Below are positions 1-9,438 of a stretch of 62,325 nt of DNA, in pieces. Both the position numbers and the translations under genes were made by a program. How positions within the stretch are numbered: position 1 is the first letter of the stretch; the number at the start of each line of letters is the position of its first letter. Source of the stretch: Candidatus Anammoxibacter sp. (GTDB taxonomy: Bacteria > Planctomycetota > Brocadiia > Brocadiales > Anammoxibacteraceae); assembly GCA_021777105.1 (NCBI GenBank), contig JAIQZQ010000110.1, positions 1 through 62,325 on the forward strand. Direction: 5' to 3'. The notes under the pieces were generated by a model. The model worked only from the letters and a program-made list of their open reading frames with translations, did not search any database and was not told where the DNA came from.

Positions 1-15
1 TTTTTTAACGCGCAT
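1..15 (-). CDS. Start of a gene running off the left edge
   Basis: On the minus strand an ATG at 15-13 is preceded by a strong ribosome binding site, AGGAGGG at 27-21, with five bases between them. Only five codons (Met-Arg-Val-Lys-Lys) lie in the window, so no function can be given. It follows the Rieske-type gene on the same strand by about 76 bases and may be in one operon with it. Confidence 0.4.
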
Positions 16-91
16 TCTTGCCCTCCTGGTTTTTTATTATAAATTTATCGTTACAGGTATGGTAAGTTTTGCGCGTTATTTTTTCAATATT

Positions 92-472
92 TTATTTCGG
101 TTTTTTTCGAATTTTCTTTTCCGCAACAGATACTACGTAAAGATTATTATCTTCAACTTTAGTTGGAAATGTTTTTAAATCCTTTTCCTTTCTTACAAAA
201 TTCAAAATTTGTATACCGGGCGGAAAGTTTGCCCACTTAACCACCTTACCGGATTTAATATCAAAAACAGCATGATGAGATCTACATTGCACCTTGCTTC
301 CGTCAAGAATCTTCCCTTTGTTAAGAGGCGATAACAGATGCGCGCAACGGCATTGTGTGGCGTAAAAACCATCTGCAAGGTGATAAATAACAATAGACAC
401 CTCGTCAATATCAAATCTTTTCATGATCCCAGAAGGAAAGTGTTCCGTATCACAAACGAATTTAAACGGCAT
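92..472 (-). CDS. Rieske-type [2Fe-2S] ferredoxin-like protein
   Basis: Small soluble protein of 126 residues with the two-part Rieske cluster motif: Cys43-x-His45, then 17 residues, then Cys63-x2-His66. These two Cys and two His residues ligate a [2Fe-2S] cluster in this family. It is one Rieske domain with no membrane anchor or catalytic domain, so it looks like a ferredoxin component of a dioxygenase or a nitrite-reductase small-subunit-like electron carrier; the partner is not in the window. The ATG at 472 is chosen over the one at 484 because a GGGGG ribosome binding site lies five bases upstream of it. The C-terminal tail is rich in Lys. Confidence 0.8.
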   Translation of the reverse strand: MPFKFVCDTEHFPSGIMKRFDIDEVSIVIYHLADGFYATQCRCAHLLSPLNKGKILDGSKVQCRSHHAVFDIKSGKVVKWANFPPGIQILNFVRKEKDLKTFPTKVEDNNLYVVSVAEKKIRKKPK

Positions 473-1189
473 AAGAACCCCCATTCGCAGTTTGTTTGTT
501 TTTTCAACTACACAATCAATGAAATTATAGGCGGCAAACCTCGCGCAATATATGACTATATTAGTAATATATTATATTGTACTCCGGTTTTAATAAAAAA
601 TCAACTCTGAGCCATAGTCCGAAAAAGCAGGAGGCAATATAGATGGAATCAACGGTATTTGTGCTTTTATTAGCGGAATTGCCCTAAACCGGATAAACCG
701 GATAAGTAAAAAGTAAAAAGGCAAAAGTAAAAAGGCCGGAATTATTTTTTTGAAAATATTCTGTCAGAAATTGTCACAATTTAACTCATAAGCTCCTAAA
801 CGCTTTACACTTGCTGATAAAATCAATAACAGCGGCTTACAGGGGAAAAAACTGTTCCGTCCCGCCACCATAAAAATAAGATAAAATACTGATTTTTACC
901 AATTATTTAGCAACACTAAGCTTTAAAATTAAATTTTAAAATGATTTTGCAATTGTCGCGTCAAATGGTAAAATGACACATCTTGTTGTAAACTATGGCT
1001 GCAAAACAACATATATGATGTTTGCGTTATAGTTTTTTTTACATTTGCGGCTGCAAACAGCGCATTTTTAAAAAGTCGTTCAGGCTCGAAAAATAGAGCA
1101 CAAAACAGCCGGGTTTAATGGGATAATATTTAAATAAGGGTTGTGATATCCGCAACTCTTTTAACTATATATAAATGATAGGTAAAAAA
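473..1189. other. Intergenic region, short direct repeats only
   Basis: About 700 AT-rich bases between the minus-strand Rieske gene and the plus-strand phosphodiesterase gene, so promoters for both are expected here. The only structure I see is a cluster of short direct repeats at about 685-735 (two copies of AAACCGGATA and three of GTAAAAA). I see no convincing gene, RNA or terminator. Confidence 0.4.
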
Positions 1190-4100
1190 ATGAAAATAAT
1201 GAGATTTGGTTTATTTAAAATAGTATTAATTAGCCTTTTATTTGGCATTTCAAGCGGCAATAACTTAATCGTAACCGCCGGGGAACCGGAGTCCGCCGCT
1301 GAACAAAGCGTCAAATTGCCCGGCAATGCGCAGTGGATCAAAACCGGAGTCAATATTTCCACCGGCGATTACGTCCGGTTTACGGCTGAAGGCAAAGTTG
1401 AAATATCAAAATGGAAATTTCTCGGCAGAAACGATTATAGCTATATAGTCGGCCCTGAAGGCACATATAACTTTGATGATAAAGTTGCTTCAAAAGCATT
1501 CCCCATGCCGTCCGGCATGTCGGGCCCTATACCATGCTATAGCTTGATCGGCAAATTCAACGAAAACGGATCGCCATTCTTTATTGGAAAAAAGTGCTCC
1601 CTTAACGCGCCGGAGGACGGTGTTTTGTATTTAGGGATAAATGATTTTGATGTGAGCGACAATAAAGGAAGTTTTAACGTAAACATAGATATAAGCAAGG
1701 AAAAGCCTGAAGGTTTTTACCTGAAGGACACAAGGCCGGTAGAGACATCCCCCATCCTTGAAACAGCTAGTGAAGAAATTAAACAACCGAAAGTCTTGCT
1801 GCTCTACATTGACGGCTTAAATTATGACGTACTTAAAGAGATGGCTTTTACAGGTTATTTGCCGAATTTAAAGAAATATTTTTTCGATTCAGGAGCTGAC
1901 TTCATTAACTCATTCACCATATTTCCATCAAGCACGTTCCAAAGCGCCGGCACAACATTGACCGGCATGTTCCTTGATAAAACCGGCGTAAAACAGGAGA
2001 TGTTTTTTGACCGCGAAAAATTGAAACTTGACCACTATTTTAAACCGTTTGGGCCAAACACCGCCGCGCGAACGATACGGCCGGATTTCCTGGGCCAACT
2101 TGGCGGCTATGAACGAAAAGAGCCCTTAAAAATGATTTATGATTACACCGCTGAGAACGATCTCAAATACGCGGCGACAATCCTGCCCGTCCAACACACC
2201 AGCCCCCCTACTCACGTGATGAAAACAATCGCAAACTCCGGCTATTTCGGCGCGCATAAAGTGCATTATAATCTCGACAAGATCAACGGAGCCTACGCGC
2301 TTGACCATGTTATTAAACGAAAAAACGACCTAATGTATGTGTGGCTGCCGGGCCCGGACGTATCAGGGCACATCTCCGCCAGAGGTCAATGGGGCATTGG
2401 CAGAAAGAAACTGTATCTCATCGACGGCATAATCGGCAAAATAATGGAAAAACTAAAGAAATACGGAACTTTTGATCAAACATACAGAATCCTATACGCA
2501 GACCACGGCCATGTGGGAGGCAAACATTTTTTAAACGAGGCTTATGATATAACAAACGAGCTGTTTTTCAAAAGCATTGTCGTCAAAAATAATGAAGTTA
2601 GCGATGAAGGCGGCCTGGGGTTCAATGTAAAGTTTGCCGAAGAGGATAGGCTTTTGTCCAACTTTCATTCAAACTCCGACCAAAACCATTACATGGCCGG
2701 GGCGGTTGAAGGATTTGGCATGATAAATGTGTACCTCCCTTATAAATCAAAATATTCAGGCGATATGCTTACAAAAAATAATCTGTACAACCTGACAAAC
2801 TACACAGTTTTACCCGGCGCCGCGCCGGTGAATATACTTGAAAGGATGCTAACCTTGAACAAACCGGATTTAAACCGGTTCCCGGATCGGGTATCGTCAA
2901 AACCGGTGGATTTGATTTTGCTCAGACTGGCCGAGAATAAGATATTAACCCTTAAAAACAACGGCAGCCAGGCTATTATTGAACGCAAAAAGGTTGAAGG
3001 CGGCGGGCCAAGGTCGTTTGTATACCGCTATAAGGTTGTAAGCTCAATCAAACAACTTGAAGACGGCCAAATCCTGTATGACGAAAGCCCTGTTGATAAT
3101 ATGGACCCGTTAGATTACCTGGGCGATGCTAATATTATGAGAACAATGGAGAATGACCCTGACTGGCTTGACAAATTTCACACTGCTGAAGAGTGGCTTG
3201 AGATTACCGCCAAATCCCAATACCCGGACGCGGTAGTACAGTTTGCGCACTTCTATTTATGGGACGACTCCATTAAATTTCTTGAAAAGCGCTATATGCC
3301 TGACTTTGTGGCAACGGCAAGCAAAGGCTGGAACTTTAGATCAGACGGCGAGCAATCAACCGATCACGGCTACCCGTTAGCCAAGGCCATGAAGATACCT
3401 CTTATTATAGCCGGGCCGACAATAAAAAAAGGCGCAATAATAACACAACCACGCAGGATCGCGGACATACTGCCCACAACACTCGATTTCCTAAACATAG
3501 ACTACGACAAAGCCGCCCTTGACGGCAAATCGCTATTAAACCATAACAAAGCCGTAACACTGGCCGACGCCGGCGGACAAAACGCGGATGTTAAACCGGA
3601 TGGAGATGGAGATACTGAAGGCAACGACAAAGATGCCCTTGACGGCAAATCGCTTTTAAACCATAACAAAACAACAACCACGGCAAGCGCCGGCGGACTA
3701 CTCGCCGATGAAAAACCGGACGGAGATATTGAAAGGCTCATACCATTTCCATACAGTTACGCCCTGCCTGATGTTGAAGAGCACGATTTCTCGTCAAAAC
3801 ATCCAAGCGTTTCGCTCCATGATTACGATAACCCGTTTGATTTGCATCACGTCGCCGCCGACGTCAAATTCACCCTTGACGTATCCGTGTTTAAAATAAG
3901 CGATGATGTGTTGGATCTGTTTATCCCCGGCGACAAAGTAAGCCCCATAAACTCTATCATGGATATGGGACTGAAAACGGTAGACATGATGCCTGAAAAT
4001 ATCGGCAAAAGACGCTTCTTTGAACTGCTTGACGCTCTGCGCATTCGAAGCCTGAGCGTGGCCGACATGTCAATGCTATCAGGCAACTACGCAAACGAAG

Positions 4101-4621
4101 GCAACCTGCACAGGGCAAACTCCATAATTGACTGGACTCAAAACATAATGGGCGATTTTAACAAACTGCTTGGAGCCCCTGTTTACAAGTTTGAGAAGGG
4201 GCTGATACCCGGCAAACATATTCACAAATACTGCATAGACTACCCTCAGGCAGGCATTGAAGTGGCAAGGAAAAGCATAGTCGAGGTTGCCGGTCGGGCT
4301 ATTTTCGCCGGCATATTCGGTGTTGAATATGGCTTGGGCAAAATCTCCGGTATTTTTAAATCCGATAATAAAAAAGAGAGCACAAAAGAGGTTGGCGCCA
4401 CCATCGAAACAATCCCTGCGCCGAAATTAATTCCCGCAGGCCCGGAACTCCAGGTAAAAGCCGGCCCCATCGAAACAATCCCCGTGCCGCAATTAATTCC
4501 CGCGGACCCTGAACTTCAGGTAAAAGCCGGAGCCATCGAAACAATCCCCGTGCCGCAATTAATTCCCGCAGGCCCGGAACTCCAGGTAAAAGCCGACAAG
4601 CCGGTTGCTATTGTCGATTGA
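1190..4621 (+). CDS. Secreted protein: PA-IL-like lectin domain plus type I phosphodiesterase (alkaline phosphatase superfamily)
   Basis: Residue numbers count from an upstream ATG at 1175; the ATG at 1190 (residue 6) is preferred because AGGT lies just before it. A hydrophobic signal segment spans residues 8-27. Residues 45-172 resemble the galactose-binding PA-IL/LecA fold (LPGNAQW, SLIGKF, PFFIG, LYLGINDFDVSDN, GSFNVNI). From 205 the protein is a type I phosphodiesterase/nucleotide pyrophosphatase: YIDG (Asp213), PSST (252-254, nucleophile region), GPDVSGH (Asp395, His399), YADHG (Asp443, His444) and TDHG (Asp730, His731) are the expected metal ligands. A 13-residue motif, ALDGKSLLNHNK, occurs twice after the catalytic domain, and three 22-residue repeats end the protein. 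It probably cleaves a phosphodiester or phosphonate outside the cytoplasm while bound to glycans; the substrate is unknown. Confidence 0.75.
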   Translation: MKIMRFGLFKIVLISLLFGISSGNNLIVTAGEPESAAEQSVKLPGNAQWIKTGVNISTGDYVRFTAEGKVEISKWKFLGRNDYSYIVGPEGTYNFDDKVASKAFPMPSGMSGPIPCYSLIGKFNENGSPFFIGKKCSLNAPEDGVLYLGINDFDVSDNKGSFNVNIDISKEKPEGFYLKDTRPVETSPILETASEEIKQPKVLLLYIDGLNYDVLKEMAFTGYLPNLKKYFFDSGADFINSFTIFPSSTFQSAGTTLTGMFLDKTGVKQEMFFDREKLKLDHYFKPFGPNTAARTIRPDFLGQLGGYERKEPLKMIYDYTAENDLKYAATILPVQHTSPPTHVMKTIANSGYFGAHKVHYNLDKINGAYALDHVIKRKNDLMYVWLPGPDVSGHISARGQWGIGRKKLYLIDGIIGKIMEKLKKYGTFDQTYRILYADHGHVGGKHFLNEAYDITNELFFKSIVVKNNEVSDEGGLGFNVKFAEEDRLLSNFHSNSDQNHYMAGAVEGFGMINVYLPYKSKYSGDMLTKNNLYNLTNYTVLPGAAPVNILERMLTLNKPDLNRFPDRVSSKPVDLILLRLAENKILTLKNNGSQAIIERKKVEGGGPRSFVYRYKVVSSIKQLEDGQILYDESPVDNMDPLDYLGDANIMRTMENDPDWLDKFHTAEEWLEITAKSQYPDAVVQFAHFYLWDDSIKFLEKRYMPDFVATASKGWNFRSDGEQSTDHGYPLAKAMKIPLIIAGPTIKKGAIITQPRRIADILPTTLDFLNIDYDKAALDGKSLLNHNKAVTLADAGGQNADVKPDGDGDTEGNDKDALDGKSLLNHNKTTTTASAGGLLADEKPDGDIERLIPFPYSYALPDVEEHDFSSKHPSVSLHDYDNPFDLHHVAADVKFTLDVSVFKISDDVLDLFIPGDKVSPINSIMDMGLKTVDMMPENIGKRRFFELLDALRIRSLSVADMSMLSGNYANEGNLHRANSIIDWTQNIMGDFNKLLGAPVYKFEKGLIPGKHIHKYCIDYPQAGIEVARKSIVEVAGRAIFAGIFGVEYGLGKISGIFKSDNKKESTKEVGATIETIPAPKLIPAGPELQVKAGPIETIPVPQLIPADPELQVKAGAIETIPVPQLIPAGPELQVKADKPVAIVD
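4403..4600 (+). repeat. Three in-frame 66-bp tandem repeats
   Basis: The motif ATCGAAACAATCCC starts at 4403, 4469 and 4535, exactly 66 bp apart. Each unit encodes 22 residues of the form IETIPxPxLIPAxPELQVKA. The repeats form the Pro-rich C-terminus of the phosphodiesterase. Copy number could vary by recombination or slippage without a frameshift. Confidence 0.9.
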
Positions 4622-4660
4622 TCCTACAGAAACAGCATTAATTCCGCGCGTTTTTATTAT

Positions 4661-4795
4661 TCATATATGACTCTGTTGATTAACCTCAAAAAAACGGCTA
4701 TTTTGAAAAATCGCATGTTGTAAGTTGTTAGTATTAAAAGACTTAATTTTTGGCAACTTTTCAAAAACAGGGTAAATCAACAGAGTCATATATGA
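4661..4795. mobile_element. 135-bp MITE-like element with terminal inverted repeats
   Basis: The ends are TCATATATGACTCTGTTGAT (4661-4680) and its mirror at 4776-4795, extending inward for about 25 bp in total with few mismatches. The outermost ten bases, TCATATATGA, are self-complementary and present at both ends. The interior has no reading frame. This is the size and form of a non-autonomous element mobilised by an IS encoded elsewhere, but it could instead act as a terminator hairpin between the flanking convergent genes. Confidence 0.6.
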
Positions 4796-4873
4796 TGGAT
4801 TTTAGAATTATATTTCATATTATTATCCGCCATCCTCATTTCTTACCCCATTGTAAGCTTTATTTACATCCCA

Positions 4874-6097
4874 TTAATCATCGTCGCTGTATTTTTGGCT
4901 CTTTCGTTTACCCGGAATCTTGATCCAGGGGGAAACGGGCTCCTTGTTTGCCGGCTCATTAGCGTGTTTTGCATTATCGCCTCTCTGTTTGGTTGAATCC
5001 GGCGATGCCTCGCCGGATGTTGATTCAAGCCGCCCGGCTTCCCAGGCAAGCGCTTTGTTAACCGATCTGGTTATAGACAATGTTATAAATGTAGCCGCTA
5101 TTGCGGCAATTATACCACCGCCGGCAATTATCAACCAGTTAACTAAAAGATGAAGTGAAGTTAACCGTCTAATCTCATTCATATCAGCAACCATTAACTG
5201 TTTCCTGCCCTCAATCATATTGTCAAGCTCAGTTATAATTGAAAACGCCGTAGGCGAGATTTGAGCGTCTAACCATGCGTCGGTGACTTTCCAGTCAGAG
5301 CCGTCGCAAACAGCTAACATTTTAACATGTAAAGGCATAATAATCTTTTGCGCGGCTCTATACATCTTTAAAGCGCCAAGTTGCTCTTTATTTAATATGC
5401 CGGCATTTGCTTCAAGGTCTTTAAACCGGCTTTTGTTTTCTGCCCACGCTTTTTCAAATTGGTTTTTAAATTTACCATTTCCTGAAAGTAAATAAGCGCG
5501 CATGCTTTCACGGCCCGCCCTCAAAGTTTCACGAACATCAACCATCATATCAAGCAAATGTTTCCGCTCGCCGGCAACATCCAATGCAACTTCAATGTCA
5601 ATCATCTTTGTAATATTTTCATCCAAAATATAGGCCAAAGGGTCGGCCTGTTCAATCAGCTTTTTAGCCGGCGGTGTATTTTCAACCGTTTGGGCAGTAT
5701 CTTCTATCTCCTTTTGGCGTTTTTTATACTCATTTAATCTCTTTTCAATAATTACAAGCAGCTCAATATTCGTCGCTTTAGGCCGAATGGCTGATAACTT
5801 TTTCAGCTCCGCAAGTGAAGGCTCAATTACATCCTTCCAACCCTTTTCACGTTCAACTCTAAATTCATTATTGCCAAGCAGTACCCAACCACGCAACGCC
5901 GTTAACGAATGATTAATTCCATTAAGTATTCTTAAACTTGCCTGGATCGTAGGCATTCTATACTCTATTAAACGGTTTGAAACATTATATGATCGCCCGG
6001 TTTGCCATATCGATGCCAACAACGTCCCCACAAGAATTAAAATAACAATTCCAAAACCTGCCCCTATTCTTGCGGCTAATTTTTAATTTTTAAACAT
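4874..6097 (-). pseudogene. Chemoreceptor-like sensor with a stop at codon 5 and no signalling domain
   Basis: A canonical start exists at 6097-6095 with AAGGA eight bases upstream, and it reads Met-Phe-Lys-Asn then TAA (6085-6083), then continues in the same frame as K-L-A-A-R-I-G-A-G-F-G. That is a typical chemoreceptor N-terminus with a Leu codon (TTA or TTG) turned to stop. An open frame with GTG at 6031 runs on for 385 residues: a helical four-helix-bundle-like periplasmic domain, a transmembrane segment at about residues 294-320, and a short charged tail. The methyl-accepting cytoplasmic domain of true chemoreceptors is missing. Either this is a decaying gene or there is a one-base sequence error at 6084-6085. 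Starting at GTG would lose much of the first membrane helix. Confidence 0.65.
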
Positions 6098-6795
6098 TTT
6101 TACATTCCTTTTGTTTTTATATTTAAAATCGTTAGTTGTTTGACAATTATCTCTGCCGGCAGAAAAGGTTTAAGTAAATTAAGTAATTTATTAAATAGTA
6201 GTTAACCAACCATAAACACATTGTACATAGTAAAAACCGGATTTCTATCAGAAAATTTGGCTAGCTTTTAATTACCAATTGCAAATTTCCGGCTTATCAT
6301 GTTTAGGAACAATATTTTACAACTAATTTTTCTCTCAGTTTTTGCCCATAACATATACTAATCCCGCAAACGACAATAGACTTAAAATATAAAAAAAGTA
6401 TCAACTCCTTTTAAACAAACATTTTAGGCTTGCGCAATTAAATATTTGTGACTCAATTTTGACTGGCAAATGGTAAATTTACAGACGAGATAAACGTATA
6501 GTTGCAATAAATATGAATGAATTAAATAACTGAATACGCGCAAATTACAAATAAAGCGCATAAGTCGCAAATTAGCGGGAATAGGCCTTAAAAATAGAAA
6601 GTCGAGGATAATGCTTGACGGTTTTATATTGTTATAACAAAGAGGAACGAAATGTTTGTAATTTTTAATTTCAAGGCCGCCCGCAAAGCTTCCTCTACGT
6701 TAAATATCAATTTCTAATCGTATCAAAAAATTTAAAAAATAGTTGTATGTTGGTTTTTATTTTTACTTGAAAACTTAAATGTAGGAGGTTTAGTT
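6098..6795. other. Intergenic region, nothing recognised
   Basis: About 700 AT-rich bases between the divergent sensor pseudogene and the PI-PLC-like gene. I see no RNA gene, repeat or terminator. A strong AGGAGG at 6783-6788 is the ribosome binding site of the downstream gene. Confidence 0.4.
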
Positions 6796-8118
6796 ATGGG
6801 ACAAGGCGGATATATAACTTTAGTTAACAGCACAGTTTCAAATTGGACAAAAAAGGATCAGAATTCTTATCAAATGAACTCATGGAATTTCCCTGATACA
6901 ATAAACGCAGGAACAAGCGTAAATGTTTATGTTGAATGGAATCAGAATATATTTAATACTCAATCTGATGACGGAGGCGGGGTAAGTTATACTTTGGAGG
7001 ACGCAGTTGGGTCTACTTTTCAGGTTCAGGCAAGCGCGAGTAACGGTTTCCAACTAAAGATATGTTTTGTAAATCTTCAAACAAACGGCAATCCAAAAGG
7101 ATCAACAATAAATTTAGGATGGAATCACGACGGTTATGTAGATTTTATTCTTTCCGGCAAAGCAGGGAATTATACATCAACAAATTTAAATGCCGCTGAC
7201 TGGATGAGCGATAACTTAAATTTACTTGGCGCTAAAAAGATGAATGAGTTTTGTATCACAGGATCGCACGATTCAGGCATGAGTGTTTACACTTCAGGCA
7301 CAGCTTTTTCAGCTGAATGTAATACGCTTACTCAAAGCAATAATATTCAAAAACAGATGGAGCTTGGAGCTAGATATTTCGACATTAGGCCTGTAATAAG
7401 CGCCGGTAAATATTATGCGGGCCACTATTCTAATGTTAAACAAATATCATCATGGCAAGGAGCTAATGGTCAATCAATACAATCAATTATAGCGGACGTA
7501 AACTCATTTACCACTAATCACAAAGAGCTTATAATCCTTAATTTATCGCATTCGCTAAATACGGATGTTGGAAATAGCTCATATCGAGACTTTACACAGG
7601 AAGAATGGAACAATTTATTCGCGGAATTAAAAAACATTGATAATTTGCATGTGGTAAAAGATAACCCTGACATTGATTTAACAAAGCTTGTTTTAAATGA
7701 TTTTATTTCCAACAAAGCCGCCGTTGTAATTGTTGTTGAAGCCACGGTTGATTTAGGGAGTTATGAAGGCAATGGATTTTATCTCTATAAAAACTTCAAT
7801 GTTTATAACAGTTATGCGGGCAGTAATGATGTAAATACAATGTCGAATGATCAATTAACTAAAATGCAGGATCAAACCGGCAAAAGTTATTTCCTTTTAT
7901 CATGGACACTTACACAAAATAACACCGAAGTAACGACCTGCTCTTTAGGAACAGCTTCCAGTATTAAAGATTTGGCAAATAATGCTAATCAACATTTAGC
8001 GGAAATGGTTTACCCTAAAGTTTCAAAGTCTGATTATCCAAATATAATTTATGTTGATAATATTGTAAATTCCGATTCTGCGGCTATGGCTATGGCGGTT
8101 AATTGGAAATTGGAATAA
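6796..8118 (+). CDS. PI-PLC X-domain phosphodiesterase-like protein with N-terminal beta domain
   Basis: A protein of 440 residues. Residues 1-122 form a beta-rich domain of the kind found before bacterial PI-PLC X domains (NSYQMNSWNF, VYVEWNQN). From about 135 the phosphatidylinositol-specific phospholipase C X domain is recognisable: FCITGSHDSGM with His158, the QMELGARYFDIRP block with Asp196 and Arg198, and AGHY with His210. The two His residues are the general base and acid that cleave the phosphodiester in this family. There is no signal peptide, which is odd for an enzyme that normally acts on membrane lipids outside the cell. AGGAGG seven bases upstream supports the start. A strong terminator follows, so it is transcribed alone. 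Confidence 0.75.
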   Translation: MGQGGYITLVNSTVSNWTKKDQNSYQMNSWNFPDTINAGTSVNVYVEWNQNIFNTQSDDGGGVSYTLEDAVGSTFQVQASASNGFQLKICFVNLQTNGNPKGSTINLGWNHDGYVDFILSGKAGNYTSTNLNAADWMSDNLNLLGAKKMNEFCITGSHDSGMSVYTSGTAFSAECNTLTQSNNIQKQMELGARYFDIRPVISAGKYYAGHYSNVKQISSWQGANGQSIQSIIADVNSFTTNHKELIILNLSHSLNTDVGNSSYRDFTQEEWNNLFAELKNIDNLHVVKDNPDIDLTKLVLNDFISNKAAVVIVVEATVDLGSYEGNGFYLYKNFNVYNSYAGSNDVNTMSNDQLTKMQDQTGKSYFLLSWTLTQNNTEVTTCSLGTASSIKDLANNANQHLAEMVYPKVSKSDYPNIIYVDNIVNSDSAAMAMAVNWKLE

Positions 8119-8213
8119 GTTGAATAATTATTTAACTTATTTGCGAGTAGCGCGCGCGCCATAAAGACTGCGATAAAAAACATAAAAAAAGTAATTTGAA
8201 GCCTATTTAAACT

Positions 8214-8248
8214 AAAAAGGCGAGACGTTAAAACGTCTCGCCTTTTTT
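8214..8248 (+). terminator. Strong Rho-independent terminator
   Basis: A stem AAGGCGAGACGTT / AACGTCTCGCCTT with a two-base loop, followed by TTTTT. It lies about 95 bases after the PI-PLC-like gene; the A-run before the stem makes it potentially bidirectional. Confidence 0.9.
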
Positions 8249-8406
8249 ATTGCCGTTAAGGCCGCATTAACCGTATAAACTCAAACACCATCTTTAACAG
8301 CATCACAACAAGCACAAAACATTGCGCATGTTATTAAAATTTGCTAAACTTGCAAAATAAATTAGACAAGAAGGGATTACTTTTAAAACAAGGTTTATAT
8401 ATATTT

Positions 8407-9438
8407 ATGGCAAAGCAGAAATTAACACGTAAACAGGCATGGCAGGTTAACAAGAAACAACAAGAGCGCGCTAGTCGTATGCAGAAGCTGAGCGCTCAAC
8501 AAGAGGAGCTTCTGTATTCAGGCGATCTGGGAACGGAACAGGAAGGGCTGATGGTCGCACATTATGGTTCGCAACTAAATGTTGAGTGTCTTGACGGCGC
8601 TGATCAGGGCAAAACTTATAAGTGCCGGTTAAGGGATAATTTGGATAGTATAGTCACAGGCGATAGGGTGGTTTGGCGCGCAGGCAAGGATATGACCGGC
8701 GTCATTGTTGCCCGGCTGCCAAGAAATTCGGAACTTAGCCGTCCGGACTTTCGTGGCAAGATGAAACCCGTCGCCGCGAATATTGATCAAATCATTATAG
8801 TCTTCCCCCCTTTTCCCGAACCGTCCTCCTTGCTTTTGGATCGTTATCTGGTTGCGGCGGAACTTAGTAATATTAAACCTATACTACTTCTAAATAAAAG
8901 CGACTTGCTAAAAAACGATGATCATCAACATATAATTGAAATGATAAGTGGTTACCAAGGTCTCGGCTATACCACACTTTCGTCATCAACCAAAAAATTG
9001 CAAGGTCTGGAGGAATTACAATCACTGCTGGATAACCGGATTAGCGCTTTTGTGGGCCAGTCAGGCGTGGGAAAATCATCATTGGTTAACAGTTTGTTGC
9101 CTGACGCGGATTTAGAAGTAGGCGCCGTATCTGAAAAATCAGGATTAGGCGCCCACACGACAACAACATCAAGGCTGTTCCACATACCATCAGGGGGCAA
9201 GCTAATCGACTCGCCCGGTATTCGCGAGTTTGGGTTATGGCATCTTGATCCTGAAAGTTTAATTAATGGATTTAGTGAATTTTTTCCATTTTTAGGCAAC
9301 TGCAAGTTCCGCAACTGTGTTCATGGAAAAGAGCCGGATTGCGCTATACAGCAAGCAGTCAAGGATGGTAAAATCACTAAGGATCGTTTTAATAATTACA
9401 ACCAGATATTGCAAACACTTACTGAATCCAAATATTAA
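8407..9438 (+). CDS. rsgA: Ribosome small-subunit GTPase RsgA
   Basis: Circularly permuted GTPase of 343 residues that acts in late 30S subunit maturation. The ATG at 8407 is chosen because family members begin Met-Ala-Lys-x-Lys-Leu-Thr; an in-frame TTG at 8341 would add 22 non-conserved residues. The OB-fold N-terminus is followed by the permuted G motifs: G4 LLLNKSDLL, then G1 GQSGVGKSSLVNSLL, a Thr-rich G2 (TTTTS) and G3 DSPGIREFGL. The C-terminal zinc site is CKFRNCVHGKEPDC (three Cys and one His). All catalytic parts are intact. It stands alone between two long intergenic regions. Confidence 0.95.
   Translation: MAKQKLTRKQAWQVNKKQQERASRMQKLSAQQEELLYSGDLGTEQEGLMVAHYGSQLNVECLDGADQGKTYKCRLRDNLDSIVTGDRVVWRAGKDMTGVIVARLPRNSELSRPDFRGKMKPVAANIDQIIIVFPPFPEPSSLLLDRYLVAAELSNIKPILLLNKSDLLKNDDHQHIIEMISGYQGLGYTTLSSSTKKLQGLEELQSLLDNRISAFVGQSGVGKSSLVNSLLPDADLEVGAVSEKSGLGAHTTTTSRLFHIPSGGKLIDSPGIREFGLWHLDPESLINGFSEFFPFLGNCKFRNCVHGKEPDCAIQQAVKDGKITKDRFNNYNQILQTLTESKY

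Noticed and set aside
1..80. AACGCGCA/TGCGCGTT pair as a terminator for the Rieske gene
   Set aside because: The arms are 56 bases apart and no T run follows on the minus strand; the left arm is better explained as the start of the next gene.
6440..6500. TGTGACTCAATTTTGAC as another Crp-like site
   Set aside because: Only one half fits the consensus and there is no TATAAT at the required distance.
8341..8406. TTG start adding 22 residues to RsgA
   Set aside because: The added residues do not resemble the family and the ATG at 8407 gives the typical N-terminus.
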